Source: a bacterium
GTDB taxonomy: Bacteria > B130-G9
Assembly: GCA_021160245.1 (NCBI GenBank)
Contig: JAGHCW010000018.1
Location: 1-41,624, forward strand
Reading direction: 5' to 3'
Length of the DNA stretch: 41,624 nucleotides
The notes under the pieces were generated by a model. It did no database searches, was not told the origin of the DNA, and worked only from the letters and a program-made list of their open reading frames with translations. Shown in pieces: positions 27,478-36,857 of this stretch (positions are counted from its first letter, which is position 1; each line of letters begins with the position of its first letter). A program made the position numbers and the translations under genes.

Positions 27478-27483
27478 GCCTGA

Positions 27484-28611
27484 ATGTCATCGGCCCAAGG
27501 TGAGAAAACCGAAGAGGCGACTGCCAAACGGAAAAGGAAGGCCAAAGAGCGAGGCCAGGTTCCCAAAAGCAAGGAAGTCAACTCTGTGATGATTCTCACA
27601 GGCGCCCTGATCTACTTTCATTTGATGGGCATCAAATTCATCCTTGCAACCGCGCACAATATCAAGATAGGTATATCAAGAAGCGTCTCCGGACAACCGT
27701 TGAGCGCCCATTCACTTCAGTTGATTCTGAAAGGGGCGATGCAGTATTTCGCCGCAACAGTCCTTCCATTGATGGGAGTCTTAATCGTCATAGTTATCGC
27801 CGCGAATGTTATGCAAGGCGGCTTTGTCTTGACCACGAAGCCTCTTGAACCAAAATTCAGCAAGCTCAACCCACTACAAGGCTTCAGCAGGATATTCGGG
27901 TCATTCAAGACAATCGCGGAGACGGTAATCAGTATCGTGAAGCTCTCTATTGTCGCTCTGATTGGCTACTTCACAATACAGCCCGAGCTTATGAAAATCC
28001 CCATTATCTTCGAACAATCTGTCACCGAGCTTCTGGCCTACCTGTTCGATCTCGCATTCAAATTGGTTTTTCGCATCCTGATTTTCCTTATTCTACTTGC
28101 TATCTTTGACTTCTACTATCGTAGATTCGAGCACAAAAAGAGCCTTCGAATGACTAAGAAAGAGGTAAAAGACGAGTACAAGGAGATGGAAGGCGATCCG
28201 ATGATCAAGAGGCGCATACGGCAGAAGCAGTTCGATATAGCTCGACGCCGGATGATGAGTGAAGTGCCTCAAGCGGATGTGGTAATAACTAACCCGACTA
28301 GGCTGGCGGTCGCGCTGCAGTACATTGGCATCGGCGCGGGGGCGCCCGTTGTCTTAGCAAAGGGCTCGGGCACAATTGCGAAGCAGATTATCAAGATTGC
28401 GACGGAGAATGATGTGCCGATCGTGGAGAATAAGCCACTGGCGCGGGCGCTATACGGAGCAGTCGAGCCTGGAGATGTAATTCCGGAGAATCTCTATAAG
28501 GCCGTAGCGTCGGTTCTAGCGTACGTTTACAGGTTAAAGAATCGCACCGGCCAGGTGATGAGCGGCAATGCGCAAGATGCGTCAGCCAAGAGTAACGCCG
28601 CCGGGAATTGA
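27484..28611 (+). CDS. flhB: Flagellar export switch protein FlhB
   Basis: GEKTEEATAKRKRKAKERGQVPKSKEVNS; DFYYRRFEHKKSLRMTKKEVKDEYKEMEGDP; NPTRLAVALQY at the autocleavage position. Confidence 0.96.
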   Translation: MSSAQGEKTEEATAKRKRKAKERGQVPKSKEVNSVMILTGALIYFHLMGIKFILATAHNIKIGISRSVSGQPLSAHSLQLILKGAMQYFAATVLPLMGVLIVIVIAANVMQGGFVLTTKPLEPKFSKLNPLQGFSRIFGSFKTIAETVISIVKLSIVALIGYFTIQPELMKIPIIFEQSVTELLAYLFDLAFKLVFRILIFLILLAIFDFYYRRFEHKKSLRMTKKEVKDEYKEMEGDPMIKRRIRQKQFDIARRRMMSEVPQADVVITNPTRLAVALQYIGIGAGAPVVLAKGSGTIAKQIIKIATENDVPIVENKPLARALYGAVEPGDVIPENLYKAVASVLAYVYRLKNRTGQVMSGNAQDASAKSNAAGN

Positions 28612-28638
28612 GCATAATGTTCCAAAGAGATGAGATAG

Positions 28639-30717
28639 ATGCGATTAGTTGAGGCTTTTGTCGGGAAACACTATCAGAATATTATCTCTAAGTACAGCCA
28701 TCTTGTTCTCCCGATAGCTGTCATCGCGGCTCTGGTAGTTGTAATTGTTCCGCTGCCAACCACCGTGCTCGATATCCTGATCACGCTCAATATCACGCTC
28801 TCAATCGTCATCTTGCTGGTCTCGATGTACATTGAGAATCCGATGGAGTTCTCCGTATTCCCATCGATACTGCTCTTGACGAGCTTCTTTCGCCTCACAC
28901 TAAACATCGCCTCAACCAGGTTGATTCTGGCGCACGGTCACAAGGGCACTGCTTCCGCGGGTAACGTGATCAAGGCCTTTGGTGATTTCGTCGTCAAAGG
29001 GAACTTCGCGGTAGGAATAGTGCTCTTCCTAATCATAATCGCGGTCCAGTACATAGTCATCAACCACGGCGCCGTTCGGACGTCGGAGGTGACGGCCAGG
29101 TTCACCCTTGACGCGCTCCCCGGCAAGCAGATGAGCATCGACGCCGATCTCTCCGCCGGCTTCATCGATGAGAAGGAGGCGAGGGCGAGGCGCAAGGAGC
29201 TCTCAGACGAGACGGAATTTTACGGCTCCATGGACGGTGCGATAAGGTTTACCGCGCGTGATGCGATGGCCGCGATGATAATTACTGCAATAGACATAAT
29301 AGGCGGGCTCATAATAGGCGTTGGCTCCAGGGGCATGGACATAGCGTCGGCAGCAGAGAATTACACAAGGCTGACTGTCGGGGATGGCCTTGTATCCGCA
29401 ATACCCTCGCTCTTCATCTCAGTCGCCGGCGGACTGATTACGACGAGAGCCGCAGCGAAGTCGAACCTCGGTGAGGAGCTGGTGGGCCAGATACTCCTTG
29501 ATCACAGGCCCTGGATGATATCATCAGTCGCTCTCTTCGGCTTCTCCCTAGTTCCAGGGCTCCCTCATCTGTCATTTGCCCTGTTTGGAGCCGTGTCCGG
29601 TACCCTAGCCTACACAATATATAAGCAGAAATCTCTTCAGACGGAAGAGGTCGCAAAGAAAATCCCTGAAGCAAAGCCTCCGGAACGCATCGAGACGCTG
29701 ATGCGAATGGACCCGCTAGAACTGGAGGTCGGCTACGGTCTGATACGCCTCGTGGATGAGACGCAGGGCGGGGACTTACTTGCGCGGATCAAGGCGATAA
29801 GAAAGCAATTCGCCCTTGAGATGGGCCTTGTGGTTCCACCCGTTAGGATACGAGATAACTTGGAGCTCACCCAGAACGAGTACAAGATACTCCTAAGAGG
29901 CAATGATGTCGGCGGATCGGAAGTAATGATGGACCATTACTTGGCAATGAATCCTGGTATCGTTGCAGAGGAGATTGAGGGAGTAGAGACAATAGAGCCG
30001 ACATTTGGACTGCCGGCGATATGGATATCGGAAGAACAGCGAGAAGGAGCACAGCTTGCCGGTTATACAGTTGTTGATACTTCAACGATTATAGCCACTC
30101 ATGTCTCGGAGATTATCAGGGCGCATGCTGACGATCTCTTGACACGTCAAGATGTTCAAAATCTCCTAGATATGGTAATCGAGACTCATCCAAAAGTGGT
30201 GGAGGAGCTACTGAGCGACAAGGTCAGCCTGGGCACGATCCAAAAAGTCCTCAAAGGACTTCTAGTGGAGAGAGTCTCGATTCGTGATAGGGTGGCAATA
30301 CTTGAGGCGATCGCGGACGCGGTCCCATTAACAAATGACATCAACATGATAATCGAATTCGTTAGACATCGATTGGGTAGAATGATCTGTCAGCAATATC
30401 TGACCCAAGAAGGCGATCTCCCCGTTCTTGCCGTCTCGCCGGCGATTGAGCAGATAGTCGGTGATGGCGTGAAATCCACGGAGCAAGGGGCATATCCAGT
30501 GCTCGAGCCGAGTGTCGTGGAGAAGCTGGCAATAAAGGTGCGAGAGTCCATGGATTCTGCCTCAAATGACTTCGTGCCGGTGATTCTCTGCTCTCCCAAC
30601 ATAAGGCGCCACCTAAGGCATTTGACCGAGCGGTTTGTCCCAAATATCGTAATTCTATCTCATAACGAGATCCCAAGTGACCTGAAGATACGGTCATTGG
30701 GTGTCATCTCTCTTTAG
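28639..30717 (+). CDS. flhA: Flagellar export protein FlhA
   Basis: 692 aa; FPSILLLTSFFRLTLNIASTRLIL, RFTLDALPGKQMSIDADLSAGFIDEKEARARR. Confidence 0.97.
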   Translation: MRLVEAFVGKHYQNIISKYSHLVLPIAVIAALVVVIVPLPTTVLDILITLNITLSIVILLVSMYIENPMEFSVFPSILLLTSFFRLTLNIASTRLILAHGHKGTASAGNVIKAFGDFVVKGNFAVGIVLFLIIIAVQYIVINHGAVRTSEVTARFTLDALPGKQMSIDADLSAGFIDEKEARARRKELSDETEFYGSMDGAIRFTARDAMAAMIITAIDIIGGLIIGVGSRGMDIASAAENYTRLTVGDGLVSAIPSLFISVAGGLITTRAAAKSNLGEELVGQILLDHRPWMISSVALFGFSLVPGLPHLSFALFGAVSGTLAYTIYKQKSLQTEEVAKKIPEAKPPERIETLMRMDPLELEVGYGLIRLVDETQGGDLLARIKAIRKQFALEMGLVVPPVRIRDNLELTQNEYKILLRGNDVGGSEVMMDHYLAMNPGIVAEEIEGVETIEPTFGLPAIWISEEQREGAQLAGYTVVDTSTIIATHVSEIIRAHADDLLTRQDVQNLLDMVIETHPKVVEELLSDKVSLGTIQKVLKGLLVERVSIRDRVAILEAIADAVPLTNDINMIIEFVRHRLGRMICQQYLTQEGDLPVLAVSPAIEQIVGDGVKSTEQGAYPVLEPSVVEKLAIKVRESMDSASNDFVPVILCSPNIRRHLRHLTERFVPNIVILSHNEIPSDLKIRSLGVISL

Positions 30718-30734
30718 AAGCCAGGAGCGAGGAT

Positions 30735-32009
30735 TTGCAGGTAAAGCGATACGAGGCTGAGAATATGTCCGCGGCACTAAGATTAATTCGCGAAGACCTC
30801 GGGCCACAAGCATTTGTCCTCTCTACGAGGCGCATCCAGAAAACGGACGCCTCGGGGCGCGTCAGGTCGCTAATAGAGGTGAGCGCAGCTGCTGACGTCG
30901 TTGATATCAGCGGCAGAATCGATAGTAGAACCAGGGGCAGGACCGATGCTAAAGGCCCGGCCAGAACCAATGCTAGAACCAATGCGAGACCACGCTTAGC
31001 GATCCCAACTCAAGACAAGTCAGAATCAATCGCCTCATTAAAGAGGCAGATAGAGCAACTACGTATTGACATAAGTTCGCATCGGGGAGATGGAGACTCT
31101 CAGATTCTGGAAGAGCTCAGGGATGAGCTTGCGGAGGTTCGCGACCTCGTTGAGCGAGCGACCGACCGCTGGGCAGACTCAACTACAAAGAGCTATGGGC
31201 CGCTGCTATCACCCCTTTTCAGCAGGCTTCAACGCTCGGATGTGGACAGCAGGCTTGCGGCAAACGTGATTGGAATCACATCAAAGGAACTGGCTAATTC
31301 TCCGCTTTCAAACGAGAAAGACGCGCTCAAGGTTCTGATGGATGTTATGAAGCGTCAGATAAAGACAACAGGCCCAATCGAGCTGCTATCATCCGGCCCA
31401 AAGCTCGTCATACTAGTGGGGCCGACGGGAGTTGGCAAGACAACCACGCTCGCGAAGCTGGCCGCGCAGTATTCGATGTCTAAGGGGAAGAGGGTCGGCC
31501 TTTTGACTATCGATACATTCAGAATAGGCGCTGTGCAACAGCTGGCGACTTATGCGAACATACTTGAGCTTCCGCTCAAAGTATCGAATACTCCGGAACA
31601 GATGCAGAAGCACGTGAGAGAATACGATGATATGGACCTTATCTTAATTGATACCGGCGGTCGCAGCCACAAGGACAAGGATAAAATGGCCGAGCTGCTA
31701 AGCTTCATCGGACAGCGACACGATATGTATTGTGAAGTGCATTTGCTCCTCAGCGCCGCAACCAAGAATCGTGATCTTGTGGAGATAACTCGTGAGTTTG
31801 GCAAGATAGCGATCGATAATCTGGTCTTCACCAAGCTCGATGAGTGCAATAGTTTCGGCGGCATGTTCAATGAGTCGCTTTGGACACAAAAGCCAATTAG
31901 CTATGTTACAGTTGGGCAAAGCGTCCCCGACGACATAGAGGTTGCAAGCGCCGGGCAAATAGTGGAGCTTGTTCTGACAGGCAAGTTCAGAAGAAGAACC
32001 GGCAACTGA
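30735..32009 (+). CDS. flhF: Flagellar SRP-like GTPase FlhF
   Basis: MQVKRYEAENMSAALRLIREDLGPQAFVLSTR; VILVGPTGVGKTTTLAKLAAQY-type G1 motif; DTGGRSHKD; TTG start. Confidence 0.95.
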   Translation: MQVKRYEAENMSAALRLIREDLGPQAFVLSTRRIQKTDASGRVRSLIEVSAAADVVDISGRIDSRTRGRTDAKGPARTNARTNARPRLAIPTQDKSESIASLKRQIEQLRIDISSHRGDGDSQILEELRDELAEVRDLVERATDRWADSTTKSYGPLLSPLFSRLQRSDVDSRLAANVIGITSKELANSPLSNEKDALKVLMDVMKRQIKTTGPIELLSSGPKLVILVGPTGVGKTTTLAKLAAQYSMSKGKRVGLLTIDTFRIGAVQQLATYANILELPLKVSNTPEQMQKHVREYDDMDLILIDTGGRSHKDKDKMAELLSFIGQRHDMYCEVHLLLSAATKNRDLVEITREFGKIAIDNLVFTKLDECNSFGGMFNESLWTQKPISYVTVGQSVPDDIEVASAGQIVELVLTGKFRRRTGN

Positions 32010-32029
32010 GGACAGGAGACATAGGCAGA

Positions 32030-32956
32030 ATGCCCACTGGTGATCAGGCTCTGAAACTCCGGCAGATGGTCGCCTCGAGGCGCAAAGGAGCAACTGACGC
32101 GATTCAGTCAGATGAGCGCGCGCGCGAGGGGTGGCTCTCCGATGGCGGAGGAACAGTGATTGCCATTACGAGCGGAAAGGGCGGCGTTGGCAAGTCCGTA
32201 ATGACCGCAAACCTCGGCCTATATTATGCCATGTCCGGCAAGAAAGTGCTCTTGCTGGACGCGGACTTTGGCCTTGCGAATCTGGACGTTATGTTGGGAC
32301 TGAATGCTGAGAAGAACATCAGGGATGTGCTCCTCGGGGAGACGAGTATCGACGATATAACCCTTCAAGGTCCCGAGGGCATACGGCTGATTCCCGGTGG
32401 TAACGGCATACGCGAGCTCGCTAACCTGTCGCAATCACAAGTAACTGGCCTTATGGATCAGATGTCGGGATTTGACCAAGATTTTGACGTCTTGCTAATA
32501 GACACTGCCGCCGGGATAGCCGATGGGGTCTCGGGGGTGCTACTGGAGGCTGATGTCGTGATTGTCGTTACGCAGCCAGAACCCACCGCCGTGCTCGACG
32601 CTTACGCAATAATAAAAACTCTTGCGGCCGATAGACCAGGTACCCCGGCGTTCGTGGTTGCCAATCGAGTTCAGTCGGAGCAACAGGGCTCTACAGTATT
32701 CAACAATCTCCAGAACGTGGCTGGTCGGTTCTTGGACGTCAAACTAGACTTTGCGGGCTCAATTCCAGAGGACTCAAGCCTCCGAGAATCGATAAGGCTC
32801 CGAAGACCAAGTCTCTTGGAGTTCCCCGAGTCCAATTTCAGCAAGGCAATCGGTCGTATAGCGACAACGATCTCTCGTCTTTTGAGCGAAAAGGAGCGGC
32901 CTGGCCGAGGCATCGGGCGTTTCTGGAGTCGCATTATCTCACAGGGGGGCAAATGA
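32030..32956 (+). CDS. flhG: MinD-like ATPase FlhG/YlxH
   Basis: N-terminal GDQALKLRQMV (DQAxxLR FlhF-activating motif), ITSGKGGVGKSVMTANLGL deviant Walker A, LLIDTAAGIADGV. Confidence 0.95.
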   Translation: MPTGDQALKLRQMVASRRKGATDAIQSDERAREGWLSDGGGTVIAITSGKGGVGKSVMTANLGLYYAMSGKKVLLLDADFGLANLDVMLGLNAEKNIRDVLLGETSIDDITLQGPEGIRLIPGGNGIRELANLSQSQVTGLMDQMSGFDQDFDVLLIDTAAGIADGVSGVLLEADVVIVVTQPEPTAVLDAYAIIKTLAADRPGTPAFVVANRVQSEQQGSTVFNNLQNVAGRFLDVKLDFAGSIPEDSSLRESIRLRRPSLLEFPESNFSKAIGRIATTISRLLSEKERPGRGIGRFWSRIISQGGK

Positions 32957-33330
32957 GCACGAAAAGCGAGGACCAAAGCGCCTCATCCGCCCATCAGCTT
33001 GAGGCGCAAGTGCATCGCGGGCCTGTCATTCGACTTGCCAGAGGCAAGATGGCAGCTCTATTTGCCACGATCGCAGCGCTAGTCACTGCAATGATGCTCC
33101 TTTCGCGAGAGGCTACTCTGCTTGAGCTCGGACAGTCCGTTCTCACTGCCGCCTTCATTTTTGGGTGGCTGGGCTGGGCAATAGCGATTGTGCTCAATCT
33201 CTTTATCCATTCATCCGAAAAGAAGATTGAGGCCGCCAATTGCCCAGAGACAGAGAATGAGTCCCAGGGGCCTGATGGGGAAGCTCAGGAAGAGACCAAT
33301 GATGCGGCCGCGGCGGAGACTGAATTATGA
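32953..33330 (+). CDS. Small membrane protein of unknown function within the flagellar run
   Basis: 125 aa; ATG overlaps the flhG stop by 4 nt; two predicted TM segments, acidic C-terminus. Confidence 0.75.
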   Translation: MSTKSEDQSASSAHQLEAQVHRGPVIRLARGKMAALFATIAALVTAMMLLSREATLLELGQSVLTAAFIFGWLGWAIAIVLNLFIHSSEKKIEAANCPETENESQGPDGEAQEETNDAAAAETEL

Positions 33331-33381
33331 TTTTGAGACCATGTTTGATAACAACGAGACGACCTGAAGCGAGGGGATAAT

Positions 33382-34446
33382 ATGCCACGGCTGCTTTCTC
33401 AGGAAGAGATCGACGCTCTTCTTACTCAGGTCTCGACGGATGACGAAGAGGATGGGGGAGCGCAGAGGCCTCAGGATGTAATCAGCAAAAAGGCCCAGCT
33501 ATACGACTTCAAGCGACCGGATAGACTCTCCAAGGACAATATCCGCTCGTTGCACCTTATTCATGATAGGTTCGCTCGAAGCTGCTCATCGTCATTCTCG
33601 GCCTATTTGCGAACGATGTCCGAGGTCAACATAATATCAGTTGACCAATTCACATATTTCGAATTCCTGATGTCTTTGCCCGACCCGACCTGTTTCAACG
33701 TGCTGAGCATGAGCCCGTTAGAAGGGAATGCTGCGCTGGAAATCAATCCATCCATCGTCTTTCCAATTGTGGACAGACTGCTTGGCGGTCCCGGCGAGCC
33801 GCTGAATGAGATTCGTCAAATAACTAGTATCGAATTTAGAATAATCGACGGCGTAATCCAGCAGGCGCTTACCGGCCTCAAGGAGGCGTGGGCGCAGGCC
33901 ATAGAAATCGAGATCAAAATCGTCGAAAGAGAGACGAGTCCCCAGCTGATACAGATCGCCGCGCCGAACGAACCGGTCGTTCTGATATCATTTGAGGTAA
34001 AAATATCCGATCTGTCCGGCATGATGAACCTCTGCGTTCCGACAAGAATGATCGAACCTGTGAGCAATAGATTCACTCAAGATTGGCACTCGGTATCCTC
34101 AAAGAATCGGCCTGAGGATATTGGAACATGGATCAATGAACTGATGAGCGAAATTCCACTACCTGTGTCTGTGCTTCTCGGCAAAACCGTGCTCCCGGTC
34201 AAGGAAATACTCAATCTTGAGGTCGGCAATATTCTTGTTCTGCCGAACAAGGCATATTCGCCTCTTACAGTCAAGATCGCGGATAGTCCCAAATTCAAGG
34301 CCACAATTGGAGAGCATGAGCGGAAACGGTCTGTGAGGATCACATCGAGAATAGAACTGCCCAAGGCGCCCGAAGTAGCAATCAAGGGCGAGGGCGCACA
34401 GCCCCAAGAGAAAAGCCAAGCATCAGACATTAAAACGAGTACATAG
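33382..34446 (+). CDS. fliM: Flagellar motor switch protein FliM
   Basis: MPRLLSQEEIDALLTQVS (CheY-binding motif), YDFKRPDRLSKDNIRSLHLIHDRFAR, C-terminal SpoA domain. Confidence 0.96.
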   Translation: MPRLLSQEEIDALLTQVSTDDEEDGGAQRPQDVISKKAQLYDFKRPDRLSKDNIRSLHLIHDRFARSCSSSFSAYLRTMSEVNIISVDQFTYFEFLMSLPDPTCFNVLSMSPLEGNAALEINPSIVFPIVDRLLGGPGEPLNEIRQITSIEFRIIDGVIQQALTGLKEAWAQAIEIEIKIVERETSPQLIQIAAPNEPVVLISFEVKISDLSGMMNLCVPTRMIEPVSNRFTQDWHSVSSKNRPEDIGTWINELMSEIPLPVSVLLGKTVLPVKEILNLEVGNILVLPNKAYSPLTVKIADSPKFKATIGEHERKRSVRITSRIELPKAPEVAIKGEGAQPQEKSQASDIKTST

Positions 34447-34494
34447 CTGTCCGGAAATAACACCGGACCCTTATGAATTAAGCAGGGGAAACAC

Positions 34495-35472
34495 GTGGCA
34501 TTTGATCCATTCAAGACAATTGAGGCAGAGCCCAAGACTCCGATAGAGCCTCAACTTCAGCCAGTCGCGGCCGCATTCGGGCAATTGTCCGATGTGTTGA
34601 AGGAGACATTCGGTATTATGCTCGGCGCGGAGATCGAGGTCTCGAAGCCCAACTTGGGCATCTTGCCCGCAAAAGACGTCATCTCAGCCGTCGGACAGGG
34701 CATAGTTGTTGCACATACAACCTATTCAAAGGGCGTTGATGGCTCTATCTTCATCCTCGCCAAGACCAACGTTGCGGTATCCATCGTTGGGCTCATACTC
34801 GGCGTGTCTCCAGAAGAGCAAGCCGATGACCTTGACGAAGACGCAATGGATGCCTACCTTGAGCTTGTCGGCCAAGTTTGCGGAAAGGTCAACCTCTCTT
34901 TCTCGGAGCTATATGGCAAGACCGTGAGCACCAATCCATTCGCCGCTTTCTCTGGCGAAGCCGACGATGCCAAAAAACTCTTTGGCGAAGGCGACCTGCT
35001 TTGCGCGGAGCTCGGACTCTCCTCCGGCGAGGCGCTTGATGGCGCCTTCATGTTCATTATGCCGACAGGCGTCGCGGATCAGCTAGGCGCGGCCGGGGGG
35101 CAGTCGATAGACGACATAATTGCCCAAGCTGCAGAGTCCGCCGAGGCGGAAGAGGCGCCTGCTCCACCCCCAATAGATGCAGTTGCGGCCCCGATGCCGA
35201 ACGGAATGGACGAGCGGCTTCAGGTCATCATGGACATGGATTTGCCGATCCATGTGCGCTTCGGCGAGACACAGATGCTCATTAGGGACGTGTTGCAGCT
35301 GGGCCCAGGCTCAATCATAGAGCTGAATAAGTCCGTGGATACACCTGTTGATCTGGTGGTCAACAATAAGCTCGTCATCGCAAGAGGAGAAGTGGTCGTA
35401 GTGGAGTCAAACTTCGCCATCCGCATAACTGAGATCAAGAGCAAAACCGAACGCATCAAAAGCTTGAGCTAG
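34495..35472 (+). CDS. fliN: FliN/FliY-type motor switch protein with CheC/CheX-like N-terminal domain
   Basis: C-terminal VIMDMDLPIHVRFGETQMLIRDVLQLGPGSIIELNKSVDTPVDLVVNNKLVIARGEVVVVESNFAIRITEI (SpoA); about 200-aa N-terminal domain; GTG start. Confidence 0.9.
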   Translation: MAFDPFKTIEAEPKTPIEPQLQPVAAAFGQLSDVLKETFGIMLGAEIEVSKPNLGILPAKDVISAVGQGIVVAHTTYSKGVDGSIFILAKTNVAVSIVGLILGVSPEEQADDLDEDAMDAYLELVGQVCGKVNLSFSELYGKTVSTNPFAAFSGEADDAKKLFGEGDLLCAELGLSSGEALDGAFMFIMPTGVADQLGAAGGQSIDDIIAQAAESAEAEEAPAPPPIDAVAAPMPNGMDERLQVIMDMDLPIHVRFGETQMLIRDVLQLGPGSIIELNKSVDTPVDLVVNNKLVIARGEVVVVESNFAIRITEIKSKTERIKSLS

Positions 35473-35555
35473 CGTAGTCCATCGTCCTATGAGCTGCATC
35501 ATTGTCCTGCCAGAACAGACCTTCGCGGGTGGCCCATATCATGCGTTAGTGCCGC

Positions 35556-36857
35556 TCAATTAAGAATGCGGCTCACACGGCACATCCGGCCCAGATATCG
35601 AAGATCATAGCAGGGCAGCAATTCCACATTCCCGATCTCCGAAACGAGCCCCTCGGCGTCCGAAGCAGCCGCGACATCGGACACCACAATTAACCGTTCA
35701 AGACCATCGATTAAGAGCCTCCTTTTCGCCGCAGCAAGTTCCGAAAATCTGAGCTCTTCGCCCGGCAAATGGACAAGACCGGCAAGCTTACCCCCATCTT
35801 GAACAATCAGCGGATGATCCCGAAGGAACTCCCTGCCAAGCCAATCGCCATTCTCAAACCTGACCGCAAGGTCGTGGACACCAGTCGCGCATGGCGCAAC
35901 GCTAGCTCCCCACTTCGATTTGAAGCGGAGTATCCCATCCAAGAGAAACGGGTGGCTGACACCCAGATCGAGCGACTGAAAGCCCTGCTCGCAGCACCAT
36001 TCAATGGCAAAACCATAAAGCGACTCAATAACTCCTCGCCGCATCGCCGCACGAGCCTCGCCGTGAACGCCCGAGATAACTAGCGAGGCGCACGTCCCGA
36101 TCTCATGAATCATAACGCCACCAAGCGCGTCTTGGAGGGAACTTCCTCCCTTGAAAGAGACGGGCCGACCGAGGCGAGCATTATCAAAAAGAAGCATCAG
36201 AACAGAATCTCTTGCCAGCGACTTGACATAGGTGAGGCTCTTGACGATTTCATTGCCGGCGAACCTACTCTCGCAATACGGACCATACATCTCGTGATAG
36301 AAACGCTCAATGAAACCGTCACAGGGCACAATGCTTTGCCAATATCCCGCATCTCGTGTTGCTTGCGAGGCGCGCCTCGCGCTTCTTGAGAATCTTTTTT
36401 TGACAGCCTTTATTCCCATCGAGAGATCGATGCGGGATGAGACCAGCCCCGGCAGCACAATCCACCCTCCTTGCCTGAACTTTCCGGCGCGAAGTCGGTT
36501 GTGCCATACAAACCGCATGGAGGGCTTCCGGCTTGTTTGGGGCAGAGCGGCGCTCTCAATGCCCGCACCTAATTCGCTCAGGCGTTGAGATAGATAATGA
36601 TAGCCGTTCGCGTTGCCCCATATTCGGACAATGGCCGGCTGCCCGTCTGATGCGTCGCGCGCAAGATACAGATCACGACTTGAGAAACGCTCTGGAATAA
36701 AAAACTCAGCGAATGAGCGACCACAGCGAATTATGCTAAATACAACGCTACTCAAGGGGGCCTGCCTCGACCGCTCAGCCAAAGACATGTACCGGGCCTT
36801 AATTCGAGTTTTAATGCCGGCTCTAGCTCTCGCCTTAATGATGGGTCTTGCGCTCAT
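35556..36857 (-). CDS. GNAT/FemAB-like acyltransferase domain protein
   Basis: 433 aa; FYHEMYGPYCESRFAGNEIVKSLTYVKSLARDSVLMLLFDNARLGRPVSFKGG...IESLYGFAIEWCCEQGFQSLDLGVSHPFLLDGILRFKSKWGA. Start may be ATG 36788 (MSLAERS). Confidence 0.6.
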   Translation of the reverse strand: MSARPIIKARARAGIKTRIKARYMSLAERSRQAPLSSVVFSIIRCGRSFAEFFIPERFSSRDLYLARDASDGQPAIVRIWGNANGYHYLSQRLSELGAGIESAALPQTSRKPSMRFVWHNRLRAGKFRQGGWIVLPGLVSSRIDLSMGIKAVKKRFSRSARRASQATRDAGYWQSIVPCDGFIERFYHEMYGPYCESRFAGNEIVKSLTYVKSLARDSVLMLLFDNARLGRPVSFKGGSSLQDALGGVMIHEIGTCASLVISGVHGEARAAMRRGVIESLYGFAIEWCCEQGFQSLDLGVSHPFLLDGILRFKSKWGASVAPCATGVHDLAVRFENGDWLGREFLRDHPLIVQDGGKLAGLVHLPGEELRFSELAAAKRRLLIDGLERLIVVSDVAAASDAEGLVSEIGNVELLPCYDLRYLGRMCRVSRILN

